A stretch of DNA of 64,000 bases, from positions 1-64,000 of the forward strand of contig NZ_AUBH01000006.1 in the NCBI RefSeq assembly GCF_000429145.1. The letters are read 5' to 3'. Under the pieces are notes generated by a model, which was given only the letters and a program-made list of their open reading frames with translations, had not been told where the DNA came from and did no database searches. The position numbers were made by a program, and so were the translations under genes. Positions 17,151-26,087 of this stretch are shown here, piece by piece. The stretch comes from Aestuariibacter salexigens DSM 15300 (lineage in GTDB: Bacteria; Pseudomonadota; Gammaproteobacteria; Enterobacterales; Alteromonadaceae). Within the stretch, counting starts at the first letter, position 1, and each line of letters begins with the position of its first letter.

Positions 17151-17987
17151 TCAGGCAAATATCGATTTGGCGTTATTGCGCATTTCAGCAAAGTCATCAC
17201 TGTTATATTCGCTAAGCTCTTTTACCAAGCCGCGCTGCACGGTAAGGTTAGCGACTGAATCTTTTTGACTGCCCATTTGATCGGACAGATAGGCACCGAC
17301 GCGGACAAAATCCAGATAACTCACTTTCTCGGGAATGACCTGTAAGTTTTTCCAATTCTCAGCGATGTTCACAAACTGCTCGCCGAACCCCCATTCACGC
17401 ATGATCTGACCGCCAATGCGCCCGGCCAGTTTTTGAATCGCTACATTCAGGAAGGTTGGATTTGCAAACACTTCTTCGTGTCGCTCAGCTTCAGTCAGAA
17501 TAGGCAATACACCAATGTTGTACACCAATGCAGCCAGGGTCATTGTGTCCATGCTAAGGTCGCGGTTTTTTGTTTCCTTAACATAGTGCTGGAAGGCTGC
17601 CATCGCATTAGAGACCACGTTGATCGTGGAATTCCACACCTTATCCATTTCTGCTTTAACGACGTCGTTTTTGGATACAAAAAGCTGCTCCATCGCCAAT
17701 GCCGTCGCAATGTTTTTTATTTGCGTCAAACCAATACGCGTCACCGCCTGACTAATTGACTCAACCTTAACAGACCGCCCCATGTAGGCACTGTTAGCAA
17801 TTTTAATCATTCGCGCACTGAGCGAAGGGTCCTGACTAATGACATCGCCCATTGCGTGCAGATTGATATCTGGATCGTCTGCTGCCTTGCGAACCTTCAG
17901 GGCTATCGCAGGTAAGGTTGGCAACACTAGTGTATCGTTATTAATCTTCTCGACCAGAATGGTGAGTAGCGCATTCTCTGTAGACAT
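17151..17987 (-). CDS. HDOD domain protein
   Basis: A 278-residue protein that is almost entirely an HDOD domain (about 15-215), a degenerate HD-type helical domain found in bacterial signalling proteins. Family hallmarks are seen in LPTLPAIALKVRKAADDP, ISQDPSLSARMIKIANSA and AVTRIGLTQIKN. HDOD proteins lack the metal-binding HD pair and act as regulators in c-di-GMP, motility or stress circuits; no enzymatic role is expected. There is no GGDEF, EAL or kinase domain attached. AGGTAGGA precedes the ATG. Confidence 0.88.
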   Translation of the reverse strand: MSTENALLTILVEKINNDTLVLPTLPAIALKVRKAADDPDINLHAMGDVISQDPSLSARMIKIANSAYMGRSVKVESISQAVTRIGLTQIKNIATALAMEQLFVSKNDVVKAEMDKVWNSTINVVSNAMAAFQHYVKETKNRDLSMDTMTLAALVYNIGVLPILTEAERHEEVFANPTFLNVAIQKLAGRIGGQIMREWGFGEQFVNIAENWKNLQVIPEKVSYLDFVRVGAYLSDQMGSQKDSVANLTVQRGLVKELSEYNSDDFAEMRNNAKSIFA

Positions 17988-18231
17988 ATTCCTACCTTAG
18001 CTGTATGGCACGACAGGTTAGCTGATACTTCGTGCCTCATCCTCTCATCGTCCGAAAACAGACGCTTTGGTTAGTATCAACTAATTTTTGTTAATGTAAA
18101 CGGCAGTGTGGTAGTTTTTTGCCGCGATAATTCATATTTTTAGCAAGATATCATAGGTTGTCGACCCAGTATGTTAGACCAAAGCAGCACGCAGACGACC
18201 GCCAGGTAGTGACGACACAATAGGAATAATA

Positions 18232-19911
18232 ATGAAAATACGTACATCACTCAGTGCTCTAGCCGGCTTTATTTTACTCGCAGGTTGTTCTGAAGCACCG
18301 CCACCTGCTCCACAAAGCACCCCAGCGGCTTCAGAGGCCAGCCAGGCACCAACGTTATTAGTCAACAACGCGCGCCTCGACATATATTACCCGGTGGACT
18401 TAACCACTGACCTGTCACATTTGTCAGAGCAGCAAAAGTCCATGCTGTCAGTTCTGATTGATGCGGCCAAAATCATGGATGACCTGTTCTGGCAACAAGC
18501 GTTTGGTGAAGACAAAGACGCATTTCTCAGTCAATTTGATAATGATGCACTTCGTCGTTTTGCCACTATCAACTACGGTCCATGGGATCGCCTGAACGGT
18601 GATGCTCCCTTCCTGTCAGGCTATGAGGAAAAATCGCCTGGTGCTCAGTTCTATCCCCATGACATGAGCAAGGAAGAGTTCGAACAAGCAGAGTTTGCCG
18701 ATAAACGCGGTCTGTATTCGATGGTGAGCAGGGATAATTCGGGCAAGCTTACCAGTATTGCCTATTCACAAGCGTTTTTCGCGCAGTTACAGGAAGCGGC
18801 AGCCTTACTAAGACAAGCGGCTGAGCTGGCACAGGACGAAGAATTCGCTCGGTATCTGAGTCTTCGTGCAGATGCACTTCTTAGCGACGAATATCAGCCA
18901 TCTGATCTGGCTTGGATGGATATGAAAAACAATCCCATTGAGTTGGTTTACGGCCCGATTGAGACCTATGAAGATCAACTGTTTGGCTACCGCGCCGCAT
19001 TTGAAGCCTACGTGTTGGTCAAAGATCTGGCCTGGAGCGAACGACTGGCGAAGTTTGCACAATATCTGCCAGAGCTACAGCAAGGCTTGCCGGTGGATGA
19101 AGCCTACAAGGCCGAAATGCCGGGCTCGAACGCAGACCTTAATGCCTATGATGTGATTTATTACGCCGGGCACTCTAATGCAGGCAGTAAAACCATTGCC
19201 ATCAACCTACCGAATGACGAAGAGGTGCAACTGGCCAAAGGCACTCGCCGTTTACAGTTAAAGAATGCAATGCGCGCCAAGTTTGACCACATACTCGTGC
19301 CTATTGCTGAACAACTTATCGTTGCTGAACAGCGTCAGCACATTACGTTTGACGCGTTCTTTGCCAATACTATGTTCCACGAAGTGGCTCACGGTCTTGG
19401 TATCAAAAACACGCTGGATGGCGCAGGTACCGTCAGAGAAGCGCTCAAAGAACATGCTTCTGCGCTTGAAGAAGGTAAAGCAGATATTCTGGGGCTATAC
19501 ATGGTTCAACAGTTGCTAGAGAAAGGTGCGATAGAACAAGGCCAGTTGGAAGACTATTACGTGACCTTTATGGCGGGCATTTTCCGTTCGGTACGTTTTG
19601 GTGCATCCAGTGCACACGGACGTGCGAATATGATCCGTTTCAATTACTTCAATGAGATGGGTGCCTTCAGCCGCAATGATAATGGGCTTTACTCAGTCAA
19701 TATGGAAAAAATGGATGCCGCCATCGACTCGCTGTCTGAGCTTATCCTGACCTTACAGGGTGACGGAAATTATCAGGGTGTCGCTGAACTTGTGGCTGAC
19801 AAAGGCGTGATTAAAGCGCAACTGGCTGACGATCTGGCAAGATTGACAGATGCCAATATACCGGTTGATATTCACTTTAATCAGGGTAAAGAGGTATTAG
19901 GGCTGAAGTAA
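18232..19911 (+). CDS. Dipeptidyl-peptidase III-like (M49) zinc metallopeptidase lipoprotein
   Basis: A 559-residue protein with a lipoprotein signal (lipobox LAGC, then SEAPPPAP). The zinc site is HEVAH at 383-387 and the second motif EEGKAD at 413-418, matching the HExxxH...EExR-AE/D arrangement of M49 dipeptidyl-peptidase III except that the first motif is one residue shorter. Short, roughly 560-residue bacterial DPP III enzymes with a pentapeptide HExxH are known (Caldithrix abyssi). The reaction would be release of dipeptides from peptide N-termini, here at the cell envelope rather than in the cytosol. The gene stands alone with about 240 bases upstream. Confidence 0.75.
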   Translation: MKIRTSLSALAGFILLAGCSEAPPPAPQSTPAASEASQAPTLLVNNARLDIYYPVDLTTDLSHLSEQQKSMLSVLIDAAKIMDDLFWQQAFGEDKDAFLSQFDNDALRRFATINYGPWDRLNGDAPFLSGYEEKSPGAQFYPHDMSKEEFEQAEFADKRGLYSMVSRDNSGKLTSIAYSQAFFAQLQEAAALLRQAAELAQDEEFARYLSLRADALLSDEYQPSDLAWMDMKNNPIELVYGPIETYEDQLFGYRAAFEAYVLVKDLAWSERLAKFAQYLPELQQGLPVDEAYKAEMPGSNADLNAYDVIYYAGHSNAGSKTIAINLPNDEEVQLAKGTRRLQLKNAMRAKFDHILVPIAEQLIVAEQRQHITFDAFFANTMFHEVAHGLGIKNTLDGAGTVREALKEHASALEEGKADILGLYMVQQLLEKGAIEQGQLEDYYVTFMAGIFRSVRFGASSAHGRANMIRFNYFNEMGAFSRNDNGLYSVNMEKMDAAIDSLSELILTLQGDGNYQGVAELVADKGVIKAQLADDLARLTDANIPVDIHFNQGKEVLGLK

Positions 19912-19940
19912 CCCGTTTAACACCCTTCATAGTTATTGCC

Positions 19941-20050
19941 GCGCCCTTTTTGGCATTGCTGCGCCCTTTTTGGCATTCCATGCCCTTATTGTTATTGCCG
20001 CGCAGGCGGCAATCTAAGACACCGGACAGCTGCTACGCAGATTCCGGTGT
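19941..20050. repeat. Intergenic direct repeats and two hairpins
   Basis: The gap between the peptidase gene and the convergent OYE gene holds two copies of GCGCCCTTTTTGGCATT, 20 bases apart (19941 and 19961), a perfect 8-base hairpin ATTGCCGC/GCGGCAAT (19994-20013), and a longer-looped hairpin ACACCGGA/TCCGGTGT (20019-20050). They may end transcription from both sides; they also resemble the REP-like palindromes elsewhere in the window. Confidence 0.55.
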
Positions 20051-20079
20051 GAGGTCGGAGGGGAAGCGCAGGCGGCGAA

Positions 20080-21189
20080 CTAATACAGCGTTTTTATCGC
20101 GCTCGCATCATAGGGCTGCAGTTCATCAAGACGCCCTTCTTTAACCTTAGTCACCCAGTTCGGGTCCTGCAGCAGTGCACGACCCACCGCGATCATATCG
20201 AACTCGTCTCGCTCCATGCGCTCTATCAGGTCCGTAATCGGTCTGGTCTTTGCGCCTTCTCCGGCGAATGCCCCAAAAAAGTCGCCGCCCAGACCCACAG
20301 AGCCCACGGACATCGACGGCAAACCGGTGATCTTTTTACACCAGCCCGCCAAATTCAAACCGTCTTTGCCGTCAATTTCAGGGAACTCTGGCTCCCAATA
20401 ACGGCGCTGTGAGGCGTGCAACATATCGACACCTGATGCCGCAATGGCTTCAAGAAACGGCGCCAATTCATCCAGAGAAGACGTAAGGCGGGAGGTGTAA
20501 TCAACCTGATGCCACTGTGACCAGCGTAAGATGATTGGCGTATCGCCCACCACTTTGCGGGTTTCCTTGATGATATCGATGGCAAAACGTGCACGATCTA
20601 CCAGCGTGCCACCAAACCTGTCCGTTCGCTTATTAGTCACATCACAGAAAAAGTTGTGAATAAGATAACCGTGAGCACCGTGGAACTCGATGGCGTCAAA
20701 GCCAAGACGAACAGCGTCGGCGGCTGCGTCTACGTAAGCCTGTGCCATTGCTTCAACGTCGCTGATGCTTGGCTCTTCAAATATCTTTTTACCTTTCAGG
20801 GTGATACCAGAAGGACCGTCAGTAGGCGCATCAGGAAAGTGTCCGGTTCCGGGCTTACGCATCATACCCAAATGCCATAGCTGCGGTGCCATCTTGCCGT
20901 CATTCAGGTGTACAGCATCGATCACATTCTTCCAGCCCTGAAGCGGCTTATCGCCCCAAAACAGCGGGTAATTAGAATTATCCGCGGCCCCTTCACGATG
21001 GACCAAGGTGCCTTCTGAGATGATCAGACCAACATCTGCCGCGGCCCGTCTGGCGTAGTAATCTCTGACATTGTCTCCGGGAACGCCGTCAGGACTGAAC
21101 CCACGTGTCATTGGGGCCATCGCCAAACGATTTTTGAAAGTAGTGTTGCGAATGGTAATCGGACGAAACAGGACCTGCGTATCGCTCAT
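20080..21189 (-). CDS. NADH:flavin oxidoreductase, Old Yellow Enzyme family
   Basis: A 369-residue TIM-barrel FMN enzyme. Family marks are MAPMTR near the N-terminus, an H-x-x-H-like pair replaced by FHGAHGYLIHNFF (about 180-195), RTDRFGG and a C-terminal VGRALLQDPNW that binds the FMN phosphate. OYE enzymes reduce activated C=C bonds of enones or related compounds with NAD(P)H; the natural substrate is usually unknown. GGAGA precedes the ATG. It is the last gene of a close-packed reverse-strand series folB-folK-uppP-HIT-OYE, 22 bases behind the HIT gene, so it is probably co-transcribed although functionally unrelated. Confidence 0.9.
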   Translation of the reverse strand: MSDTQVLFRPITIRNTTFKNRLAMAPMTRGFSPDGVPGDNVRDYYARRAAADVGLIISEGTLVHREGAADNSNYPLFWGDKPLQGWKNVIDAVHLNDGKMAPQLWHLGMMRKPGTGHFPDAPTDGPSGITLKGKKIFEEPSISDVEAMAQAYVDAAADAVRLGFDAIEFHGAHGYLIHNFFCDVTNKRTDRFGGTLVDRARFAIDIIKETRKVVGDTPIILRWSQWHQVDYTSRLTSSLDELAPFLEAIAASGVDMLHASQRRYWEPEFPEIDGKDGLNLAGWCKKITGLPSMSVGSVGLGGDFFGAFAGEGAKTRPITDLIERMERDEFDMIAVGRALLQDPNWVTKVKEGRLDELQPYDASAIKTLY

Positions 21190-21211
21190 GAAGTCTCCAA
21201 AAAATAATTAA

Positions 21212-21580
21212 TCAGACCGGCGTCTTTAAACGCTCTTGATATGGCGGCCATCCCATGGGTTTTCCAGCCAAAACGTGTAAATGAATATGAAATACCGTTT
21301 GTCCGCCGTACTCATTACAGTTCATCACTGTGCGGTAACCCTGTTCTGCAAAGCCTTGCTGTTCAGCGAGCTGAGCCGCAACCCAATGCAGATGACCTAC
21401 CACTTCTCTGTCAGCCTGCTGAATGTCATTGATGGTAGCAATAGGCTTTTTAGGGATTACCAGAAAATGGGTGGGAGCCTGCGGATTAATATCGTTGAAA
21501 GCCAGAGCAAGATCATCTTCATAGATAATGTCTGCAGGAATTTCTCGGTTAATGATTTTAGTAAACAGTGTTTCGGACAT
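21212..21580 (-). CDS. HIT family nucleotide hydrolase (HinT-like)
   Basis: A 122-residue histidine-triad protein. The catalytic motif HIHLH (His98, His100, His102) sits near the C-terminus, as in HinT, which hydrolyses purine nucleoside phosphoramidates such as lysyl-AMP. The length and the FNDINPQAPTHFLVIPK core agree. It is cytoplasmic. AAGGAG is well spaced before the ATG, and the gene begins 12 bases after the uppP stop. Confidence 0.92.
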   Translation of the reverse strand: MSETLFTKIINREIPADIIYEDDLALAFNDINPQAPTHFLVIPKKPIATINDIQQADREVVGHLHWVAAQLAEQQGFAEQGYRTVMNCNEYGGQTVFHIHLHVLAGKPMGWPPYQERLKTPV

Positions 21581-21592
21581 GGTGTGTTCTCC

Positions 21593-22393
21593 TTAGCCAA
21601 ACACGAAAAGTAGCAACACGGCACCTAACAATAGCCTGTATATCACAAATGGCAGCATGCCGATTCTGGATATCCAGGCCAGGAACAAGTAAATACAGGT
21701 ATAGGCAGCAATGAATGAGAACCCAGCGCCGTATACAAGCGCATTCCAATCGACCAATGTTTTATTCTGTAAGAGATCGATAACGCTCAGCAAACCGGCT
21801 CCGGTGATGGTGGGAATCGACAATAAAAATGAAAAACGCGCTGCACTCTGTCGGTCAAATCCGAGCAGCAAGCCTGCTGTCATGGTAATGCCAGAACGCG
21901 ATGTACCGGGGATCAGTGCCAGTACCTGAAACAGGCCAATAACGATAGTTGAAGATAATGTCAGGTGTTCGAGACTTTTCATGCGCTTTGCAGTGACATC
22001 GGCATACCATAGCAACAGGCCAAACAGAATAGTCGTACACGCAATCAACAATGCAGAACGGGCATACACCTCGACCCAGTCTTTGATCAGAAAACCCACT
22101 ATTACTGCGGGAATAGTGCCAACAATAACCCACCACGCGAGTTTGCTATCAGTGGTTTGCTGTGATGTGAAACCAAACTTAAACCAGTCATGGGTCATGC
22201 TAAGCAGTTCTTTGCGGAAGTAGATCACCACTGCCAACAGGCTGCCCACATGCACTGCAACATCAAATGCCAGTCCCTGATTAACCCAGCCTAATAACAC
22301 CGAGGGCAAAATCAGATGGGCGGAGCTGGATATGGGCAAAAACTCGGTGATGCCCTGGATTATCGCCAGAATAATAATTTCGAATAATGTCAT
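21593..22393 (-). CDS. uppP: Undecaprenyl-diphosphatase UppP (BacA)
   Basis: An integral membrane enzyme of 266 residues with about eight membrane segments. It recycles the cell-wall carrier lipid by removing a phosphate from undecaprenyl diphosphate and confers bacitracin tolerance. Family motifs are visible: GITEFLPISSSAHLIL near the N-terminus and PGTSRSGITM in the second half. The frame can be extended to 22429, but the ATG at 22393 overlaps the folK stop as ATGA, the usual translational-coupling arrangement, and gives the normal length. Confidence 0.95.
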   Translation of the reverse strand: MTLFEIIILAIIQGITEFLPISSSAHLILPSVLLGWVNQGLAFDVAVHVGSLLAVVIYFRKELLSMTHDWFKFGFTSQQTTDSKLAWWVIVGTIPAVIVGFLIKDWVEVYARSALLIACTTILFGLLLWYADVTAKRMKSLEHLTLSSTIVIGLFQVLALIPGTSRSGITMTAGLLLGFDRQSAARFSFLLSIPTITGAGLLSVIDLLQNKTLVDWNALVYGAGFSFIAAYTCIYLFLAWISRIGMLPFVIYRLLLGAVLLLFVFG

Positions 22394-22914
22394 GCTGCTG
22401 GTGGGCTCCATGCAAAAGGAATAGGCCAAAGGCGCTGAGTTTGTTTATCAAATGCCTGCCACAGAGACGCATAGGTCTCATCAACGATGGGATGCTTTTC
22501 TATCGGCGCGATGTCGGCCAGTGGCTGTAACACAAATGCGTTATACAGAATTTCGCCTCTGGGTAACTCAACCGGATTATCGATCACCAACTTATCGTAA
22601 AGTAACAAATCTAAGTCCAGCGTACGGGATGAGAATTTTTCCGCGCCTCTGACTCTGCCATTTTCGTGTTCGATGTCTTTCAGACACTGACAGACCTGAC
22701 TGACTGTTCGGGTTGTCGTCGCACCCACTACAAGGTTATAGAAGGTATCCCCTTTAAAGCCAATCGCCTCGCTTTCAAACACTCTGGAAAGCGTGAGAGC
22801 GCCAAATTCGTTGAACAGGGCATCCAGTCCTTTTTGGGTATGAGTTTCCCTTTCAATGTTGCTGCCGACGCTGATGTAAATCTGATGTTCCGACACTGAA
22901 TGACGATCAGGCAT
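22390..22914 (-). CDS. folK: 2-amino-4-hydroxy-6-hydroxymethyldihydropteridine pyrophosphokinase FolK
   Basis: A 174-residue HPPK enzyme: it moves pyrophosphate from ATP to 6-hydroxymethyl-dihydropterin, the step before dihydropteroate synthase in folate synthesis. Seen motifs are YISVGSNIERE at the start and SSRTLDLDLLLYD in the middle (acidic magnesium ligands). The ATG at 22914 overlaps the end of folB by eight bases; a longer frame to 22962 would overlap much more and is not preferred. The gene is coupled downstream to uppP by ATGA. Confidence 0.93.
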   Translation of the reverse strand: MPDRHSVSEHQIYISVGSNIERETHTQKGLDALFNEFGALTLSRVFESEAIGFKGDTFYNLVVGATTTRTVSQVCQCLKDIEHENGRVRGAEKFSSRTLDLDLLLYDKLVIDNPVELPRGEILYNAFVLQPLADIAPIEKHPIVDETYASLWQAFDKQTQRLWPIPFAWSPPAA

Positions 22915-23266
22915 GTCTGCTGCGAACCAGTTCGACGGCGACATTGCTTGCCTCTTTAACAATGTCAGGTTTACTTAGCTTCAATCGCACCCGTTGAATA
23001 CCAGCAAACTGGTCAAACATTGCATCAATCATCGCTTTGGATAGTGCTTCAAGCAGTTCGAATGTCGCCTTTTCAGCCACTTCACAAAGCAGGCTGGCGA
23101 CGGCGGCATAGTCAATCGTATCAGCAACAGCATCAGACACGGAGGCAGCATGCAAGTCTGTCTCGATGACGACATCGACAATCAGTTTTTGCGGCGCTAC
23201 ACGCTCAAATTCATAAACACCAATGAGCGAATGGACGTTAAGCCCTTCAATAAAAATTCGATCCAT
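22907..23266 (-). CDS. folB: Dihydroneopterin aldolase FolB
   Basis: A 119-residue protein of the FolB family, which converts dihydroneopterin to 6-hydroxymethyl-dihydropterin and glycolaldehyde. The N-terminal DRIFIEGLNVHSLIGVYEFER and the C-terminal VRLKLSKPDIV are typical. It is the first gene of the folB-folK-uppP-HIT-OYE series and supplies the substrate of FolK. It is divergent from plsY, the arrangement seen in many gammaproteobacteria. Confidence 0.93.
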   Translation of the reverse strand: MDRIFIEGLNVHSLIGVYEFERVAPQKLIVDVVIETDLHAASVSDAVADTIDYAAVASLLCEVAEKATFELLEALSKAMIDAMFDQFAGIQRVRLKLSKPDIVKEASNVAVELVRSRHA

Positions 23267-23342
23267 GCTTTCTCTAACTGGCCGGTTCGATGCTGACTCA
23301 TGACAATAATGTGAGTGTCAGCAGCGATTTCACACGAGCATT

Positions 23343-23350
23343 GTTATAAT
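23343..23350 (+). promoter_or_regulatory. Extended -10 promoter of plsY
   Basis: TG, one base, then a perfect TATAAT (23345-23350), 40 bases before the plsY ATG. No good -35 hexamer is seen, which is tolerated at extended -10 promoters. Confidence 0.5.
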
Positions 23351-23389
23351 ATCGAACCATAGTGTAAACCGAGATAAGCCAGTAAGTAC

Positions 23390-23992
23390 ATGACCGCCTT
23401 AACCGTTCTGATGATCGTCCTGGCCTACCTGCTTGGCTCAGTCTCCAGTGCCATCTTGATCTGTAAATTATTTCGCCTCGGTGACCCCCGACTGCAGGGT
23501 TCTGGAAACCCGGGAGCGACGAATGTATTTCGGCTGGGAGGTCGTTTTCCGGCCATTATGGTCCTGGTAGCAGATATCCTAAAAGGCACGATACCAGTTT
23601 ACGGCAGCTATTTTTTAGGCATTGAGCCGCTGTATCTGGGGATCATCGCGATCGCCGCCTGTCTTGGACACATATTTCCACTATTCTTCGGCTTCAAGGG
23701 TGGCAAAGCGGTCGCTACTGCGTTTGGCAGCATGTTACCCATCGGTCTCGATCTCGCTGGACTACTCATACTAAGTTGGGTACTAGTGGTATTTATCAGC
23801 GGCTACTCATCTTTAGGTGCACTGGTTGCCGTATCACTGGCACCGCTGTTTACCTGGTGGATTAAACCGCTTTATGCTATTCCCGTCGCTATGCTTTCAT
23901 TACTGATAATCGCCAGACACTGGCAAAACATTCTGAGACTGCTGCGTGGCGAAGAAAATCGCATTTGGGATAAAGGGCGTATAAAAGAATAA
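23390..23992 (+). CDS. plsY: Glycerol-3-phosphate acyltransferase PlsY
   Basis: A 200-residue inner-membrane enzyme with about five hydrophobic segments. It transfers the acyl group of acyl-phosphate to glycerol-3-phosphate, the first step of phospholipid synthesis. The three signature loops are visible: [12 protein letters not shown] (about 37-48), [20 protein letters not shown] (about 100-119) and the C-terminal [14 protein letters not shown]. Length and topology are normal. Confidence 0.95.
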   Translation: MTALTVLMIVLAYLLGSVSSAILICKLFRLGDPRLQGSGNPGATNVFRLGGRFPAIMVLVADILKGTIPVYGSYFLGIEPLYLGIIAIAACLGHIFPLFFGFKGGKAVATAFGSMLPIGLDLAGLLILSWVLVVFISGYSSLGALVAVSLAPLFTWWIKPLYAIPVAMLSLLIIARHWQNILRLLRGEENRIWDKGRIKE

Positions 23993-24083
23993 CTTTAAGA
24001 TACAAATCTCCATTAAATAGCTGGACTACAATCTTAATAGAGCGGCCATGGGATGTGGTAACAATGTCAAAAGAGGCTGACGG

Positions 24084-26087
24084 ATGCGTATTGAGGATGA
24101 ACTTGAGTTACTAAAGCAAGAACTTGAGCAAACTCGTCATGAACGAGACCGATACAAGAAGTTATTCGATGTTTCTGCCGATGCGCTTTCGATTATCGAC
24201 GTAAACACTGGCAGATTCGTTGAATGCAACGAAGCAGCCGTAAAGTTGCATGGTGTTGAAAGTGAATCTGCGTTTCTCGAATTGTCTCCAGCAGACATTT
24301 CCCCTCTTCACCAGCCTTGCGGCACTCCATCAAAAGAATTAGCGCGTGAACGTATTGCAAAGACAATAAGCGAGGGGCCTCAACTATTTCAGTGGGAACA
24401 CAGTAAACAAAATGGCTCAACATTTCCTTGTCTTGTATCACTAACTGCTATACCCGTTCGAGATAGCTATTACGTCCTTGCTATTGGTAGAGACATCAGC
24501 ACATTAGTTGAAACACAACGGGAACTGGAGACGGCATTAGCTGCAGCAAAAGACTTCAAAGATGCTTATCAGTATGAAAAACAAAAATTTGAGCAGTTTG
24601 TTACGTTAGCGCCTGTTGGAATTGCAATTAACAAATTAGAGGATGGCTCGTTTGATTTTGTGAATAAAGAGTTTAGTCGCTTCACCGGATACGATGTAGA
24701 CGAGCTGAACAACATGGATTATTGGCAGTTAACCCCCGAAAAATATGCAGAGGATGAACAGGTTCAATTGGGTTCACTGCAAGAAACAGGACGCTATGGT
24801 CCCTACAAGAAAGAGTATATTCACCGGGATGGTCACTGCTACCCAGTATTGCTGTCCGGTGTAAAAATTCAGGACAACCATGGCCAAGATTATATTTGGT
24901 CAGTGGTGCAAGACATCAGCGAACAAGAAAAGGTAGAAAGCATACTGCGCAAAGCCAAAGAACAAGCGGAAAGTGCAAGTAGGGCAAAAAGCGTATTTTT
25001 GTCCAACATGAGCCACGAAATTCGTACGCCAATGAACGGCGTGCTTGGCACGCTTCAGATTCTGCAAAGAGACTCAACGGAAGACAAGAACAGTAAGTTA
25101 ATCAGCACGGCTATTTATTCTGCCAATACGTTACTTACCATCATTAATGACATACTCGACTACTCAAAAATAGAATCGCACCAACTTGAGATAGAAAACG
25201 TTAGTTTCTCCCTCAAACAGGTTGCAGAATCTGTTATGTCCGATATGTTGCCGCTAGCAAGTGAAAAAGGCATTAACCTTGTTCTGGATTTTGAAGACAG
25301 TATGCCTGCATCGTGGCAGGGAGACCCCGTAAGGGTGCGGCAGATCCTAATGAACCTGGTCTCAAATGCGGTTAAGTTTACCAAACAGGGCTCAGTCAAC
25401 ATCCAATTCAGACGGGCCCAGCGAGGTAGTATTCAAGGATTTATTCTCGATATTACGGACACAGGAATCGGCATGTCGAAAGAGGCCGTTAGTACGCTAT
25501 TTGAAAGGTTCACTCAGGCTGATGCGTCGATAACCAGAAAGTTTGGCGGTACAGGACTAGGCATGTCGATCACCAACAATCTCGTGTCACTTATGCATGG
25601 AGATATCCGCGTCGTCAGTAAGGAAGGAGAAGGGACAAAGTTTGTCGTATTCCTGCCATCACAACCGTTGACTGATGAACATGACACGAGTCCTGAAAAT
25701 TTCGAAGCAGTAGAAACACCAGACTTATCAGAAATGATTATCCTTATTGCAGAAGATAACGACGTAAATCAAGAGATAATCCGTTCTATGCTAGAGCCAA
25801 CGCATGCGACTTTGTACTTTGCTGAAAATGGGCAAATAGCTGTTGATATATGCAATGAAATCAATCCAGACATAGTGCTTTTGGATATTCAGATGCCCGT
25901 CATGGATGGTAAAGAAGCTTACACTACGATCCGTAAAACCAATCAAAAAGTTCCAATCGTCGCATTAACTGCTAATGTGCTGTCAACAGACGTGGAGGAA
26001 TATAGAGCTCTTGGGTTTACTGGACACATAGGAAAACCTTTTGAAATAAAAGAGCTATATCACAGCTTGTCAGTTCACCTTTTATGA
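24084..26087 (+). CDS. Soluble PAS-PAS hybrid histidine kinase/response regulator
   Basis: A 667-residue kinase without membrane segments, so it is probably cytoplasmic. A short coiled coil (1-22) is followed by two PAS domains (about 22-145 and 165-290); the second has a PAC-like VVQDISEQEK end. HisKA carries His311 in SNMSHEIRTPMNG; the ATPase domain has NLVSNAVKF, DTGIGM and GGTGLGMSI. The C-terminal receiver has IAEDNDVNQ, phospho-acceptor Asp601 in LLDIQMPVMDG and the lysine in GKPFEIKEL. The stimulus and the phosphate acceptor are unknown; no Hpt or regulator gene is near. AGAGG precedes the ATG. Confidence 0.9.
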   Translation: MRIEDELELLKQELEQTRHERDRYKKLFDVSADALSIIDVNTGRFVECNEAAVKLHGVESESAFLELSPADISPLHQPCGTPSKELARERIAKTISEGPQLFQWEHSKQNGSTFPCLVSLTAIPVRDSYYVLAIGRDISTLVETQRELETALAAAKDFKDAYQYEKQKFEQFVTLAPVGIAINKLEDGSFDFVNKEFSRFTGYDVDELNNMDYWQLTPEKYAEDEQVQLGSLQETGRYGPYKKEYIHRDGHCYPVLLSGVKIQDNHGQDYIWSVVQDISEQEKVESILRKAKEQAESASRAKSVFLSNMSHEIRTPMNGVLGTLQILQRDSTEDKNSKLISTAIYSANTLLTIINDILDYSKIESHQLEIENVSFSLKQVAESVMSDMLPLASEKGINLVLDFEDSMPASWQGDPVRVRQILMNLVSNAVKFTKQGSVNIQFRRAQRGSIQGFILDITDTGIGMSKEAVSTLFERFTQADASITRKFGGTGLGMSITNNLVSLMHGDIRVVSKEGEGTKFVVFLPSQPLTDEHDTSPENFEAVETPDLSEMIILIAEDNDVNQEIIRSMLEPTHATLYFAENGQIAVDICNEINPDIVLLDIQMPVMDGKEAYTTIRKTNQKVPIVALTANVLSTDVEEYRALGFTGHIGKPFEIKELYHSLSVHLL

